Source: Negativicutes bacterium (GTDB taxonomy: Bacteria > Bacillota > Negativicutes > Anaeromusales > Anaeromusaceae). From it: DNA of 33,427 nucleotides. The stretch spans positions 1 through 33,427 of the forward strand of contig SAAJ01000033.1 of the NCBI GenBank assembly GCA_009929485.1. The letters are read 5' to 3'. A program made the translations under genes and the position numbers. This document shows positions 8,598 through 17,093 of this stretch, in pieces (the first letter of the stretch is position 1; each line of letters opens with the position of its first letter). The notes under the pieces were generated by a model. It searched no databases, had not been told where the DNA came from, and saw nothing but the letters and a program-made list of their open reading frames with translations.

Positions 8598-11039
8598 CTA
8601 TTGACGCAGTTCGCAGCCAAAACGCTCGTGAAGGCGACTGATGATTTTTTGAATCACTGCTTCCACTTCTTCGTCAGTCAGCGTTTTCTCAGCAGACTGG
8701 AAGAGCAGCGAGAAGGCCAGGCTGCGTTGGTTCGCAGGCAAGCGGTCTCCTTTATACAAGTCAAAAAGAGTAACTTGCTTTAGCAAGGCGCCGCCAATTT
8801 TATTGATTTCCTGCTCTAGCGCGCCTGCAGAAATTTCATCAGAAGTAACAAACGCTAAATCCCGCTGCATCCCTGGGAATTTAGGCAATGCCGTGTAGGT
8901 CGGCAGACGTTTCCATAAAGGAAGCATAGCTTCCAACGACAGTTCGCAAAGGAACACAGGCGCCCGCAGGCCAAAAGCTTCCCGCGTATCAGGGTGCACT
9001 TCGCCAACCCAGCCAAGTTCTTTGCCGCCCGGATAAACGATACGAGCGCAGCGTCCCGGATGCAATGCCGGATGAACCGCCTTTTCAAAAACAGCCTTGC
9101 TTAAGCCCAGCGAACTGAGAAGCTGTTCCGCCAAACCCTTAGCGTCATAAAAATCAACAGGTTCTTGGCCTTGGCTCCAGCCTTGGGGCTGTCTTCTGCC
9201 CGTCAGCGCGGCGCACAACATCCAAGGCTCTTGAGGCAGCGTATCCATGGGCAAGTTTTTCGGCAAATATACCGCGCCAATTTCAAACAAGCGCACATCT
9301 TCATTGCGGCGAGCCACATTGCGGCCTACCATTTCCAGCATATTTCCCAGCAGCGTAGTACGCAAGATTGGGAATTCATCCGTAATGGGGTTTAATACAG
9401 GCACCGCTTGGCGGCGTACGTCTTCCGCCTCCAAACGCAAGGCGTCAAATACTTTAGGATGAGAAAAGCTGAAGGAGATGCCTTGCATGAAACCGGCAGC
9501 CACACATTGCTGCGTAAGCAGGTCCACCAAATCATGGCGCTGGCTTTGTCCGCCTGGCGCTACTGCCGCCGCAGGCAGAGAAGCTTGAATCTGCTCAAAG
9601 CCATGCATGCGTGCAATTTCCTCAGAAACATCGGCCATTCCTTCCACATCATCGCGCCAAGAAGGAACGCCTAAGGTAACTTTATCGCCTTCTGCCTGAA
9701 GAATGGTAAAATACAGGCGCTGCAAAATTTCGCTCATGCAGTCTGCTGACAAGGACGTTCCCAAACGGCGATTCACCTCAGCTACGGAAAAGGAAACCGT
9801 TCTCGGCTCTTGCACTACCGGGTAGGCATCAGCGTACCCCGGCGCCACACGGCAGGCCCCCATTTCATGCAGCAACTGCGCCGCCCGATCCAGCGCGTCC
9901 GTTGCACGCGCCACGTCGGTACCGCGTTCAAAGCGGCCCGAAGCCTCCGAGCGCAGGCCCAACTGACGAGCAGTTCTCCGGATGTTCGCCCCTTGAAAAT
10001 GCGCGGCTTCCAAAATAACCGTCTGCGTAGCATCGGTCACTTCGCTGTCAAAACCGCCCATTACGCCGGCCAAGCCTGCGGGTCCTTCAGCGTCAGCGAT
10101 AACAAGCATGCTGGAGTTTAGTTTTCTTTCTACCGAATCCAGCGTCACCAGATCTTCTCCGTCGTCAGCCAGTCGCGCCGTCAAAGAAGCGCCGCGTACG
10201 CGCGAAGCGTCATACGCATGCAAGGGCTGTCCCATTTCCAGCATGACAAAATTGGTCACATCTACAACATTGCTGATGGAGCGCATGCCTGCCGCTTCAA
10301 CTCGTCTGACCAGCCATTCCGGCGAAGGACCCACTTTTACATTGTGAAGCACCCGCGCGGCAAAGCGGCGGCACAAACCCGGGCAAGCCGTATGCACGGT
10401 CACTGTTTCACTTGCTTGCGGTAAAGCCGCATCCTCTTGAACCTTAATTGCCGGCAAGGTTAAAGAAGCTCCTGTTAAAGCAGCGACTTCCCGCGCCAAG
10501 CCAATAACACTGAAGCAGTCTGGGCGATTAGCCGTTAGCTCAAAGCCCAAAATAACTTGATTCAAGCCCAGCACATCTTGGATTCCCTGGCCAATTTCCG
10601 TAGCAGCCGGCAGAATATAAATGCCGCTGCGCTGTTCCTCCGGCAGTTCTTCCGAATCAATCCCCAGCTCTTTGGCGGAGCAAAGCATGCCGTAAGAAGG
10701 CTCGCCTCGCAGCTTGCTGGCTTTAATAGACACCCCGTTCGGCAAGTGCGCCCCCTCTAAGGCGACAGGAATTACATCCTTTTCTTGCACGTTGGCAGCG
10801 CCAGTCACAATTTGCAGCAGCTCCGCTGCGCCTACATTAACGCGGCAAATGCGTAGTTTATCTGCATTAGGATGAGGCAAAATCTCTTCAATTTTACCGA
10901 CCACCACTTTTTCCAAACCTTGTCCCTGGTATTCAATTTCCTCTACAGGAATACCAGCCATAGTCAATGCATCCGCCAATTCTTGCGGCGCAGTCTGAAT
11001 CGTTACATAGTCATTAAGCCATTCAATGGATGTGCGCAT
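8598..11039 (-). CDS. pheT: Phenylalanine-tRNA ligase, beta subunit
   Basis: The beta subunit of the heterotetrameric PheRS that charges tRNA-Phe; it carries the editing site. Domains in order: an OB-fold tRNA-binding domain (about 40-155, VVGKIEEILPHPNADKLRIC), the B3/B4 editing domain (about 210-390, including ISNVVDVTNFVMLEMGQPLHAYD), B5 (about 405-475), a catalytic-like core (about 490-690), and the C-terminal FDX-ACB anticodon-binding domain (about 718-812, TALPKFPGMQRDLAFV). At 813 aa it is full length. AGGAGG precedes the ATG. The gap to pheS is 20 bp; it is one transcript under the Phe T-box. Confidence 0.98.
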   Translation of the reverse strand: MRTSIEWLNDYVTIQTAPQELADALTMAGIPVEEIEYQGQGLEKVVVGKIEEILPHPNADKLRICRVNVGAAELLQIVTGAANVQEKDVIPVALEGAHLPNGVSIKASKLRGEPSYGMLCSAKELGIDSEELPEEQRSGIYILPAATEIGQGIQDVLGLNQVILGFELTANRPDCFSVIGLAREVAALTGASLTLPAIKVQEDAALPQASETVTVHTACPGLCRRFAARVLHNVKVGPSPEWLVRRVEAAGMRSISNVVDVTNFVMLEMGQPLHAYDASRVRGASLTARLADDGEDLVTLDSVERKLNSSMLVIADAEGPAGLAGVMGGFDSEVTDATQTVILEAAHFQGANIRRTARQLGLRSEASGRFERGTDVARATDALDRAAQLLHEMGACRVAPGYADAYPVVQEPRTVSFSVAEVNRRLGTSLSADCMSEILQRLYFTILQAEGDKVTLGVPSWRDDVEGMADVSEEIARMHGFEQIQASLPAAAVAPGGQSQRHDLVDLLTQQCVAAGFMQGISFSFSHPKVFDALRLEAEDVRRQAVPVLNPITDEFPILRTTLLGNMLEMVGRNVARRNEDVRLFEIGAVYLPKNLPMDTLPQEPWMLCAALTGRRQPQGWSQGQEPVDFYDAKGLAEQLLSSLGLSKAVFEKAVHPALHPGRCARIVYPGGKELGWVGEVHPDTREAFGLRAPVFLCELSLEAMLPLWKRLPTYTALPKFPGMQRDLAFVTSDEISAGALEQEINKIGGALLKQVTLFDLYKGDRLPANQRSLAFSLLFQSAEKTLTDEEVEAVIQKIISRLHERFGCELRQ

Positions 11040-11059
11040 GAGAATCCTCCTTTGTACAA

Positions 11060-12082
11060 TTAAAACTGCCGCAAAAAGCGAACGTCATTTTCATAAAACA
11101 GACGCAAATCGTCAATTTGGTACAAAAGCATGGCAATGCGTTCCACGCCCATGCCAAAAGCAAAGCCTTGCACCTTATTCGGATCGTAGCCGCTCAACTC
11201 CAGCACTCGCGGATGCACCATGCCGGAACCTAAAATTTCCAACCAGCCGGTTTGCTTGCAGACCCGGCAGCCTTTCCCCTGGCAAATCACGCAGGAAATG
11301 TCCACTTCAGCGCTCGGTTCCGTAAAAGGAAAGAAGCTTGGACGAAAGCGAACCCCAGTATTAGAGCCGAAAATTTCCCGAATAAAGAGTTCCAAGGTTC
11401 CCTTTAAATCGGCAAAATTGATCTCCTTGTCAATAACCAAGCCTTCTACCTGATGGAACATCGGCGAGTGCGTGGCGTCGTAATCACAGCGATATACTTT
11501 GCCAGGCGCAATGATCCGCACCGGACTATTCGGCTCGCTGGCTTGCATAACCCGTGCCTGTACTGGCGAGGTATGAGTCCGAAGCAACAGCTCCGGCGTA
11601 ATATAAAAAGTATCCTGCATATCCCTTGCCGGATGATCCGGCGGCAAGTTCAAAGCTTCAAAATTATAGGAATCTTCTTCCACTTCCGGCCCTTCGGCCA
11701 CTGCAAAGCCCATGCGCATAAAGACCGCCTTAATGCGATCCAAGGTCAGCATCAGCGGATGCACATGCCCGTTAAAAGAGGCTCTCCCAGCCAAAGTAAT
11801 ATCAATGGTTTCTTTTTCCAAACGCTCTTGAAGCTCAGCGGCTTTCAAAGACCCTGCCCGCTCTTCTAGGAGCGCCTCCAACTTGGCCCGCACTTCATTC
11901 ACGAGCGCGCCTATGCGCGGACGTTCTTCTGGCGACAATGCTCCCATACCGCGCAAAACAGCAGTTAAGCTGCCTTTTTTGCCCAAGTATTTTACTTTCA
12001 ACTCATTCAAGGCGGCTACGGTTTGCGCCTGCTGCATCTCCTGCAACGCTTCCGCTTGTAAAATCTGTAGCTGATTTTCCAT
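11060..12082 (-). CDS. pheS: Phenylalanine-tRNA ligase, alpha subunit
   Basis: The catalytic subunit of PheRS. It has an N-terminal coiled coil (1-90), then the class II synthetase core with [12 protein letters not shown] (motif 2 area), [26 protein letters not shown] and the C-terminal motif 3 [13 protein letters not shown]. The frame is open to 12190, but that extension runs through the T-box terminator. The ATG at 12082 has AGGAGG 9-10 nt upstream and gives a 340-aa protein, the family's normal length. Expression should depend on uncharged tRNA-Phe via the leader. Confidence 0.98.
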   Translation of the reverse strand: MENQLQILQAEALQEMQQAQTVAALNELKVKYLGKKGSLTAVLRGMGALSPEERPRIGALVNEVRAKLEALLEERAGSLKAAELQERLEKETIDITLAGRASFNGHVHPLMLTLDRIKAVFMRMGFAVAEGPEVEEDSYNFEALNLPPDHPARDMQDTFYITPELLLRTHTSPVQARVMQASEPNSPVRIIAPGKVYRCDYDATHSPMFHQVEGLVIDKEINFADLKGTLELFIREIFGSNTGVRFRPSFFPFTEPSAEVDISCVICQGKGCRVCKQTGWLEILGSGMVHPRVLELSGYDPNKVQGFAFGMGVERIAMLLYQIDDLRLFYENDVRFLRQF

Positions 12083-12114
12083 GTTCCACTTGCCTCCTGT
12101 TTTATAATCATTGC

Positions 12115-12360
12115 AAAAAAACAAAGCCCTTCCACCCCCTCGAAAGGGGCGAAAAAGCTTATTCGCGGTACCACCCTTGTTTGTACTCAAGCTTCGTAAC
12201 GTGAAGCAGTCCGTATTTACCTACTTGAATTCAGAAAAGCGTTCAGTAAACAAGGCTCCGGAGCGAACTTCTGACAGCGAAAATACAGCGCGCTTACAGT
12301 CCATGGCAACGCCTCCCTGAAGAATTCTCCTCTGCATACTTTCTCCTTCATCACCAGCAC
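12115..12360 (-). promoter_or_regulatory. T-box riboswitch, Phe-specific, controlling pheST
   Basis: The leader carries the hallmark T-box AGGGTGGTACCGCG (12177-12164). It is followed by a terminator hairpin (12160-12124) with a run of seven T (12121-12115). Upstream, a stem I region has GGAG pairing with CTCC. The internal loop holds GAAGTTCGC, placing a UUC Phe codon at 12267-12265 in the specifier position. Uncharged tRNA-Phe would stabilise the antiterminator and allow read-through into pheS. The 5' limit near 12360 is approximate. Confidence 0.92.
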
Positions 12361-12393
12361 TATGTAGTTCGTTCCCAAGCCGTAAACCGCTCT

Positions 12394-12483
12394 TTATTGC
12401 AATAAAAGGCGGCGGTACAGGAGATACGCGGCAATGGAGCCAGTTGCTTCAAATACTTTCCATAGCATATCGGTGGTCATCAT
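12394..12483 (-). CDS. YqzL-like microprotein (29 aa)
   Basis: The sequence MMTTDMLWKVFEATGSIAAYLLYRRLL resembles the tiny YqzL family of Bacillota (pattern WKxFxxTGxIxxYLLY). The frame is open further upstream to 12588, but the ATG at 12483 has GGGAGGG 8 nt ahead of it and gives the expected small size. The function of the family is not known. The gene lies between a strong promoter and the Phe T-box, on the strand of pheST. A palindrome around TTTATTGCAATAAA follows it but lacks a T-tract, so transcription may continue into the T-box leader. Confidence 0.7.
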   Translation of the reverse strand: MMTTDMLWKVFEATGSIAAYLLYRRLLLQ

Positions 12484-12537
12484 GGCGAGACCCTCCCTGC
12501 TCCTGTTCAGCATGCTTTCAGGAAATTTCTTGTTGTC

Positions 12538-12567
12538 ATTATACCATATCAAAAGCAGCTCTGACAA
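12538..12567 (-). promoter_or_regulatory. Promoter for yqzL-like gene and probably the pheST leader
   Basis: The minus strand has TTGTCA (-35, 12567-12562), an 18-bp spacer and a perfect TATAAT (12543-12538) with a TGG extension. It lies about 55 bp upstream of the YqzL-like ATG. No comparable promoter is seen between that gene and the T-box, so it probably serves both. Confidence 0.75.
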
Positions 12568-12635
12568 GCCAAGTCCGCTCTTAACCAAGGGCTTTCTCTA
12601 AAAATACAAAAAACGCATTTATCTTATTTTATTTC

Positions 12636-13451
12636 TTAGCTCAGCCGCTGCCGCATAGCTTCATAGAGCAGCAGCGAGCCGGCCATAGCCACATTCAAAG
12701 ACTCCATTCCTCCCGGCATGGGAATGAAAACGGCGCCATCCGCCTCTTCTTGCCAAAAAGCCGACGCCCCTTCTCCTTCGTTGCCTAAAAGCAGCAAATG
12801 CCTTGCTTTTAAATCAGCCTGATAGCTTGGTCGGCCTCCTTCGAGCGCAGCTACCCACAATGCAAGTTTTTGCTGTTTCCGAAGGCGGTTCAAGGTCTCC
12901 GGCTGTATTTTTTGCACTACAGGCAAACGAAAAACAGCCCCCATACCGGCACGCACCGCTTTACTGCTAAAAGCGTCTGTGGTCCCTTCCAGCAAAACAG
13001 CCCCGACTGCGCCTAACGCCGCAGCCGTCCGCAGCAAGGCGCCGACATTCCCCGGATCCTGCACGCGATCCAGTATAAGCAGCGGCCCATCACCAGGCAT
13101 AGCCAGCACCTGCTCAAGTTCCCAGTACTTTTGCCGCACGACCGCTAAAATGCCTTGCGGCGTCTGCGTCTCGCCAAGCTTGCGCAATAGCTCGCCGGAA
13201 ACTTGCAACAGTCGGCCATATGGCTGTTGGCGCTTTCGCAGCAGCTCCTCCATCTGCGTTTTTTGTCCATAATCATCGGCTGCAACAAGAAACAGCAATT
13301 CCCAATCTGATTGGATCGCTTCTTGCACCGCCCGCGTGCCTTCCACGATAAATAAGCCGCTCTCGTCTCGTTTTTTGCGCTGTTGCAAGGCGCGAATTTG
13401 TTTCAATTGTTCATTCGCAGCACTGCCTATTTTTTCCCAATACAACGTCAT
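12636..13451 (-). CDS. TrmH/SpoU-family RNA 2'-O-methyltransferase
   Basis: A SAM-dependent SPOUT-knot enzyme that methylates a ribose in rRNA or tRNA. The N-terminal substrate-binding region has KRDESGLFIVEGTRAVQEA (about 27-45). The SpoU knot shows motif 1 LDRVQDPGNVGALLRTAAALG, motif 2 LGNEGEG, and motif 3 IPMPGGMESLNVAMAGSLLLYE. At 271 aa it is typical for the family. Its ATG overlaps the ktrA stop (ATGA), so it is the last gene of ktrB-ktrA-trmH. The target nucleotide cannot be told from sequence. Confidence 0.93.
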   Translation of the reverse strand: MTLYWEKIGSAANEQLKQIRALQQRKKRDESGLFIVEGTRAVQEAIQSDWELLFLVAADDYGQKTQMEELLRKRQQPYGRLLQVSGELLRKLGETQTPQGILAVVRQKYWELEQVLAMPGDGPLLILDRVQDPGNVGALLRTAAALGAVGAVLLEGTTDAFSSKAVRAGMGAVFRLPVVQKIQPETLNRLRKQQKLALWVAALEGGRPSYQADLKARHLLLLGNEGEGASAFWQEEADGAVFIPMPGGMESLNVAMAGSLLLYEAMRQRLS

Positions 13452-14104
13452 TCAAGCTCCTCCAAGCGCTGGACGCCCCGATTCGCGCCGACAACGAACA
13501 GCACATCTTTATCCATAATTTTCTCCGTTGGCTGCGGCGGCACCAATAACTGCTCCCCTCGACGTATGGCCACCACGTTGACCTCATAACGACCGCGTAA
13601 ATCCGTTTCCACCAGATTTTTTCCGACCAAAACCTTGGGGGCTGTTACTTCCACAATACTGTACTCAGGAGATAACTCAATGTACTCCAAAACATTGCTT
13701 GAAACAAGATTGTGCGCCACACGCTGCCCCATGTCCCGTTCCGGATACACAACTCGGTCCGCGCCTATTTTCTCCAGCATCTTTCCATGAAGATTGTTTT
13801 TCGCTTTAGCGACAATATAAGATACTCCCATCTCTTTGAGCTGCAGCGTCGTCATCAAGTTTGCCTGTACATCTGCCCCAATGGCCACTACAACGACGTC
13901 AAAATTCCGAATCCCCAGGGCTTTCAACGTATCCTCATCCGTAGTGTCCGCCTGGACCACATGAGTTACTTCATCGCTAAAATCCTGCACCCGCGTTTCA
14001 TCGGTATCAACCGCCAACACTTCATAGCCCATCTCATACAGTGTTTTAGCTACACTGGTGCCAAAACGCCCTAATCCTATAATGGCAAATTGCTTTCTTT
14101 TCAT
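13448..14104 (-). CDS. ktrA: KtrA/TrkA-type RCK regulator of K+ uptake
   Basis: A peripheral cytoplasmic ring subunit that gates the KtrB channel in response to nucleotides. The TrkA-N/RCK fold starts FAIIGLGRFGTSVAKTL (GxGxxG nucleotide loop) with an acidic end to the second strand (AVDTDE). A TrkA-C domain occupies about 135-218. An upstream in-frame ATG (14116) has no ribosome-binding site; the ATG at 14104 is preceded by GAGGA at good spacing and gives 218 aa, as usual for KtrA. It follows ktrB by 33 bp and overlaps trmH by 4 bp. Confidence 0.95.
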   Translation of the reverse strand: MKRKQFAIIGLGRFGTSVAKTLYEMGYEVLAVDTDETRVQDFSDEVTHVVQADTTDEDTLKALGIRNFDVVVVAIGADVQANLMTTLQLKEMGVSYIVAKAKNNLHGKMLEKIGADRVVYPERDMGQRVAHNLVSSNVLEYIELSPEYSIVEVTAPKVLVGKNLVETDLRGRYEVNVVAIRRGEQLLVPPQPTEKIMDKDVLFVVGANRGVQRLEELE

Positions 14105-14137
14105 AACAATCCTCATTTCTGGAATTCACTGGCTTTC

Positions 14138-15493
14138 TCAGCCAATAATAAACTTCCCTTCCGGGTAATGCATGGTCCGCTTGTTTTTTCGTGAACGCAG
14201 CGTTAAAGCCATCACCAGCGTCACAGGTCCTACTCTGCCCGCAAACATCGTAAAAATCAGCCAAAGCTTTCCGGGCTCCGATAAGCTTGGCGTAATTCCC
14301 GTTGTCAAGCCCACCGTGCCAAATGCGGAAACAACTTCAAAAAGCAAATTTAAAAATGGGGCGCTTTCGCTGATACAAAGCATCATGGTCACAAAGCAGA
14401 CTAACGACGCAGAAATAAACACCACAGTGAAAGCCTTGTAAATAATGCCGTGCGGAATGCGGCGCTTAAAAAGCTCTGCATCCTCTCTGCCGCGCATCAT
14501 CGCCCAAATAGAAGCCAAGAGCACGCCCAGCGTCGAGGTCTTGATACCGCCGCCTGTTGAAGAAGGCGACGCCCCCACAAACATCAAGAGAATTAAAAAA
14601 AACAAAGTTTCCGGCCCCAAGGTATCCAGTGGCAACGTGTTATAGCCAGCCGTCCTCGCCGAAACTGCTTGAAAGTAACTGCTGAGAATTTTATCCGGCC
14701 AAGAAAGCGGTCCCATGCCTGCAGGATTTGCATGCTCAAATACTAAAATCCCCAATGTGCCAATCACCAGCAATACAGCCGACATCACAATAACAAGGCG
14801 CGAATGTACAGTAAGCTTGCTGAAAGAACGTTGATTCCAAGCGTCTGCCATAACCATAAAGCCGATACCCCCAAGGATAATTAACGTAGTCACCGTTATA
14901 TTTATGGTCAGATCAGACACATATGCAGTCAGGCTGCTGTAATTGCCAAACAAATCAAACCCGGCATTGCAAAAAGAAGACACCGCATGCCAATAGCCAT
15001 AATAAATACCAATCGGTCCAAACTCATCATACCAGCGCCAGGCCAGAATCGTGCCGCCGATCCCTTCAATTAACAACGTTATCTTGATGACATACAAAGC
15101 CAGCCGCACCACGCCGGACATGGTAATTTGATTCAACGCTTCTTGCAAAATCAAACGTTCCCGCAAATGAATGCGCTTACCAAGCATGATGCCCATTAAT
15201 GTCGTCATGGTCATAATGCCCAAACCGCCAATTTGAATCAAAAAAATAATGACAAGCTGCCCAAATAAGGAAAAATGCTTTCCCGTATCTAACACCACCA
15301 GACCCGTTACACAGACAGCCGATGTAGCCGTAAACAACGCATCAATAAAAGACGTTCCATTACCTGACGTCGTAGCTTGGGGCAGTGTTAGCAAGCCACT
15401 TCCCAACAAGATAATCCCCGCAAATCCAAGAACTAGAATTTGATAGGGCGTCAACGTCCATTCTTTCAAAAAACTAAGAGTCCTGTTTTTCAA
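14138..15493 (-). CDS. ktrB: KtrB/TrkH-type K+ transporter subunit
   Basis: An integral membrane, channel-like K+ (or Na+/K+) transporter. Four pore-loop motifs characteristic of the SKT superfamily are visible: TSAVCVTGL, SSFCNAGFD, SARTAGYNT and VSAFGTVGLTTG, the Gly of each forming the selectivity filter. At 451 aa with about 8-10 membrane segments it is KtrB-size. The start is TTG at 15493, with GGAG 8 nt upstream; no in-frame ATG is close by. With ktrA downstream it forms a complete KtrAB system. Confidence 0.95.
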   Translation of the reverse strand: MKNRTLSFLKEWTLTPYQILVLGFAGIILLGSGLLTLPQATTSGNGTSFIDALFTATSAVCVTGLVVLDTGKHFSLFGQLVIIFLIQIGGLGIMTMTTLMGIMLGKRIHLRERLILQEALNQITMSGVVRLALYVIKITLLIEGIGGTILAWRWYDEFGPIGIYYGYWHAVSSFCNAGFDLFGNYSSLTAYVSDLTINITVTTLIILGGIGFMVMADAWNQRSFSKLTVHSRLVIVMSAVLLVIGTLGILVFEHANPAGMGPLSWPDKILSSYFQAVSARTAGYNTLPLDTLGPETLFFLILLMFVGASPSSTGGGIKTSTLGVLLASIWAMMRGREDAELFKRRIPHGIIYKAFTVVFISASLVCFVTMMLCISESAPFLNLLFEVVSAFGTVGLTTGITPSLSEPGKLWLIFTMFAGRVGPVTLVMALTLRSRKNKRTMHYPEGKFIIG

Positions 15494-15531
15494 GACGATC
15501 GCTCCACTCCAGCCTATATTCTTCCCAGTTC

Positions 15532-15560
15532 ATTATAAGCACTCCCTTAGCGCCCGTCTA
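15532..15560 (-). promoter_or_regulatory. Probable ktrB promoter
   Basis: A perfect TATAAT (15537-15532) lies about 40 nt upstream of the TTG start. The -35 at 17-bp spacing, TAGACG, matches only 4 of 6 bases. The gap 15494-15632 contains this promoter and the aldolase terminator and no gene. Confidence 0.5.
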
Positions 15561-15575
15561 GAGGGGGCGGAAACT

Positions 15576-15619
15576 TAAAAAGCAGGAGAAAACGAAGCAA
15601 TGCCTCGAAATCTCCTGCC
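15576..15619 (-). terminator. Rho-independent terminator after the aldolase gene
   Basis: On the minus strand, GCAGGAG (15618-15612) pairs with CTCCTGC (15588-15582). TTTCGA/TCGTTT extends the stem, and TTTTT follows. It lies 14 nt after the aldolase stop. Confidence 0.8.
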
Positions 15620-15632
15620 TGAATGGTGCTCT

Positions 15633-16457
15633 TTAAATAGCTTTGGCCTTAGAGATGCACTCAAAGGCCAGCATGTACTTGCGCACCGACTCTTTGACGC
15701 CTTTTTTAACAATAGCCATCAAATTGACATAATTCATGTGCGGCGTCCGCGACAGTTCTTTTTTCAACTGCTCCGCCGCCACCGTTGACGTGTCGGTTGC
15801 AATATTAATTTTAGCAATGCCTGCTTGAATCAAACGCCGATACTCTTCCGCCTGCAGGCCAGCGCCGCCATGCATGACTAACGGAATCTGCACCATCTGA
15901 CGCAGCATTCCAAGACGTTCAACGTCCAGTGCAGCATCTGCACTATCTCCTAAATGATTACCACAGCCTACCGCCAAGGCGTCAATACGAGTTTTTTGCG
16001 CAAACAGCGCCGCCTCTTCTAACCCGCTTGCAGCCTCGCCGCCCAAGGAGCCAAGTTCCCCTTCCACCGTCAGCCCGGAAGCATGCGCAATTTTGGCCAC
16101 TTCCTTCGTCCGCCGTATGTTTTCCTCAAAAGACAGCCTGGAACCGTCAAACATGACCGAAGTAAACCCCCACCGCACGGCTTTCAAAATCCCCTCGTAC
16201 GTATGGCCGTGGTCCAAATGCAAGGCCACTGGAACACTTGCTTTATGAGCAGCCCGCACCATAGCAGCCCCCAGCAAATCCGCGTCGACAAACTTAAATA
16301 ACCGTTCCGGAATCCCCAGAACTAAAGGCGTTTTTAATTCCTCCGCTACTTCAACTACCGCTCCCAAGGTTTCAAAATTAAAAACATTAAATCCCCCTAC
16401 TGCGTATTGCCGCCGCCGCGCATCCTGTAGAAGTTCTGCCATTGTTACTAAAGCCAC
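15633..16457 (-). CDS. Class II (Zn-dependent) fructose-bisphosphate aldolase family protein
   Basis: Class II aldolases cleave ketose bisphosphates to DHAP and an aldehyde. The protein has GGFNVFN at 21-27, Asp82/His83 in LDHGH, the Glu-rich EGELGSLGGE at 132-141, His168, His196 in MHGGAG, and the DHAP-phosphate segment KINIATD at 216-222. Metal ligands and the catalytic Asp are present. The third segment reads GCGNHLGD instead of the usual GTSHG/GTAHG, and HGGSG is HGGAG, so the substrate may not be fructose bisphosphate. The start is GTG at 16457, preceded by AGGGAGAG at correct spacing; the internal ATG (Met6) has no such site. The gene lies downstream of rplT but behind its terminator. 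Confidence 0.86.
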   Translation of the reverse strand: MALVTMAELLQDARRRQYAVGGFNVFNFETLGAVVEVAEELKTPLVLGIPERLFKFVDADLLGAAMVRAAHKASVPVALHLDHGHTYEGILKAVRWGFTSVMFDGSRLSFEENIRRTKEVAKIAHASGLTVEGELGSLGGEAASGLEEAALFAQKTRIDALAVGCGNHLGDSADAALDVERLGMLRQMVQIPLVMHGGAGLQAEEYRRLIQAGIAKINIATDTSTVAAEQLKKELSRTPHMNYVNLMAIVKKGVKESVRKYMLAFECISKAKAI

Positions 16458-16535
16458 GACACAACTCTCCCTTCAGGGTTTATTTATTATGTTTTTTCTT
16501 TTCGCCATGAAAATCCAAAACCCCTGCGGGAAAAG

Positions 16536-16577
16536 CAAAGATAATTTGAAAAACACAAACTTTTCAAATTATCTTTG
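16536..16577. repeat. Perfect 17-bp inverted repeat
   Basis: CAAAGATAATTTGAAAA (16536-16552) and its exact reverse complement (16561-16577) flank an 8-nt loop. It has no strong T-tract, though TTTT follows after 3 nt on the minus strand. It lies between the aldolase gene and repeat copy 2. It could be a second terminator, an mRNA stability hairpin, or part of the repeat element. No gene is supported in 16458-16699. Confidence 0.7.
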
Positions 16578-16587
16578 GCAAACAAAA

Positions 16588-16656
16588 CCCTTTTGCGTAT
16601 TTTGCGTATTTCGCGTATTTCGCGTATTTCGCGGTTCGTTTTACAAATTCTGGTAT
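16588..16656 (-). repeat. Dispersed 9-nt-period repeat, copy 2
   Basis: On the minus strand the head ATACCAGAATTT is followed by TAAAACGAAC and five 9-nt units: CGCGAAATA three times, CGCAAAATA, CGCAAAAGG. The head and spacer match copy 1 (2498-2549) almost base for base. This copy begins 2 nt behind the T-tract of the rplT terminator, in the direction of transcription. Its translation gives Lys-Tyr-Ala type repeats that are not a gene. Confidence 0.8.
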
Positions 16657-16658
16657 AG

Positions 16659-16688
16659 AAAAAAAGCCGACCCTAAGGCCGGCTTTTC
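16659..16688 (-). terminator. Rho-independent terminator of the infC-rpmI-rplT operon
   Basis: On the minus strand AAAAGCCGGCC pairs with GGGTCGGCTTTT (one G.U pair) around a TTA loop, followed by a run of T. It lies 12 nt after the rplT stop. Confidence 0.9.
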
Positions 16689-16699
16689 GATAGTTTGTT

Positions 16700-17053
16700 T
16701 TACAGTTTTGCTTTAGCGGTTTCAACCAGCTGGTTGAAAGCAGCCAGATCATTGACAGCCAAATCGGCCAGCATTTTACGGTTTACTTCCACGCCGGCTT
16801 TAGTCAAGCCATTGATCAATTTGCTGTAGGATAAGCCGTTAATACGGGCAGCCGCATTGATACGGGCAATCCACAGACGACGGAATTCGCCTTTTTTCGC
16901 ACGACGGTCACGACGAGCGTAGAACAACGCTTTCATGACTAATTCGTTGGCTTTTTTAAACTGCTTGCTGCGGGCGCCACGGTAGCCTTTAGCCAGCTTC
17001 AGAATTTTTTTATGGCGTCTATGTGCAGTAACGCCTTTTTTTACTCTCGGCAT
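16700..17053 (-). CDS. rplT: 50S ribosomal protein L20
   Basis: L20 binds 23S rRNA early in large-subunit assembly and represses its own operon in many bacteria. The 117-aa sequence [20 protein letters not shown], then [14 protein letters not shown] and [12 protein letters not shown], is unmistakable and full length. GGAGGG precedes the ATG. It is the last gene of infC-rpmI-rplT, 40 bp after rpmI. Confidence 0.99.
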   Translation of the reverse strand: MPRVKKGVTAHRRHKKILKLAKGYRGARSKQFKKANELVMKALFYARRDRRAKKGEFRRLWIARINAAARINGLSYSKLINGLTKAGVEVNRKMLADLAVNDLAAFNQLVETAKAKL

Positions 17054-17093
17054 TTTAATCCCTCCAGAAAGTGTGCATTAAAATAATTTTAAA

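Noticed and set aside
12083-12190. 36-residue N-terminal extension of PheS
   Set aside because: It reads through the T-box terminator hairpin and T-tract; the internal ATG has the ribosome-binding site and matches family length.
16588-16656. Possible CRISPR array because of tandem units
   Set aside because: The units are 9 nt, directly abutting, with no spacers.
16489-16752. Small frames encoding Lys-Tyr-Ala or Phe-Arg-Val repeats
   Set aside because: They are translations of the 9-nt-period repeat, without start signals.
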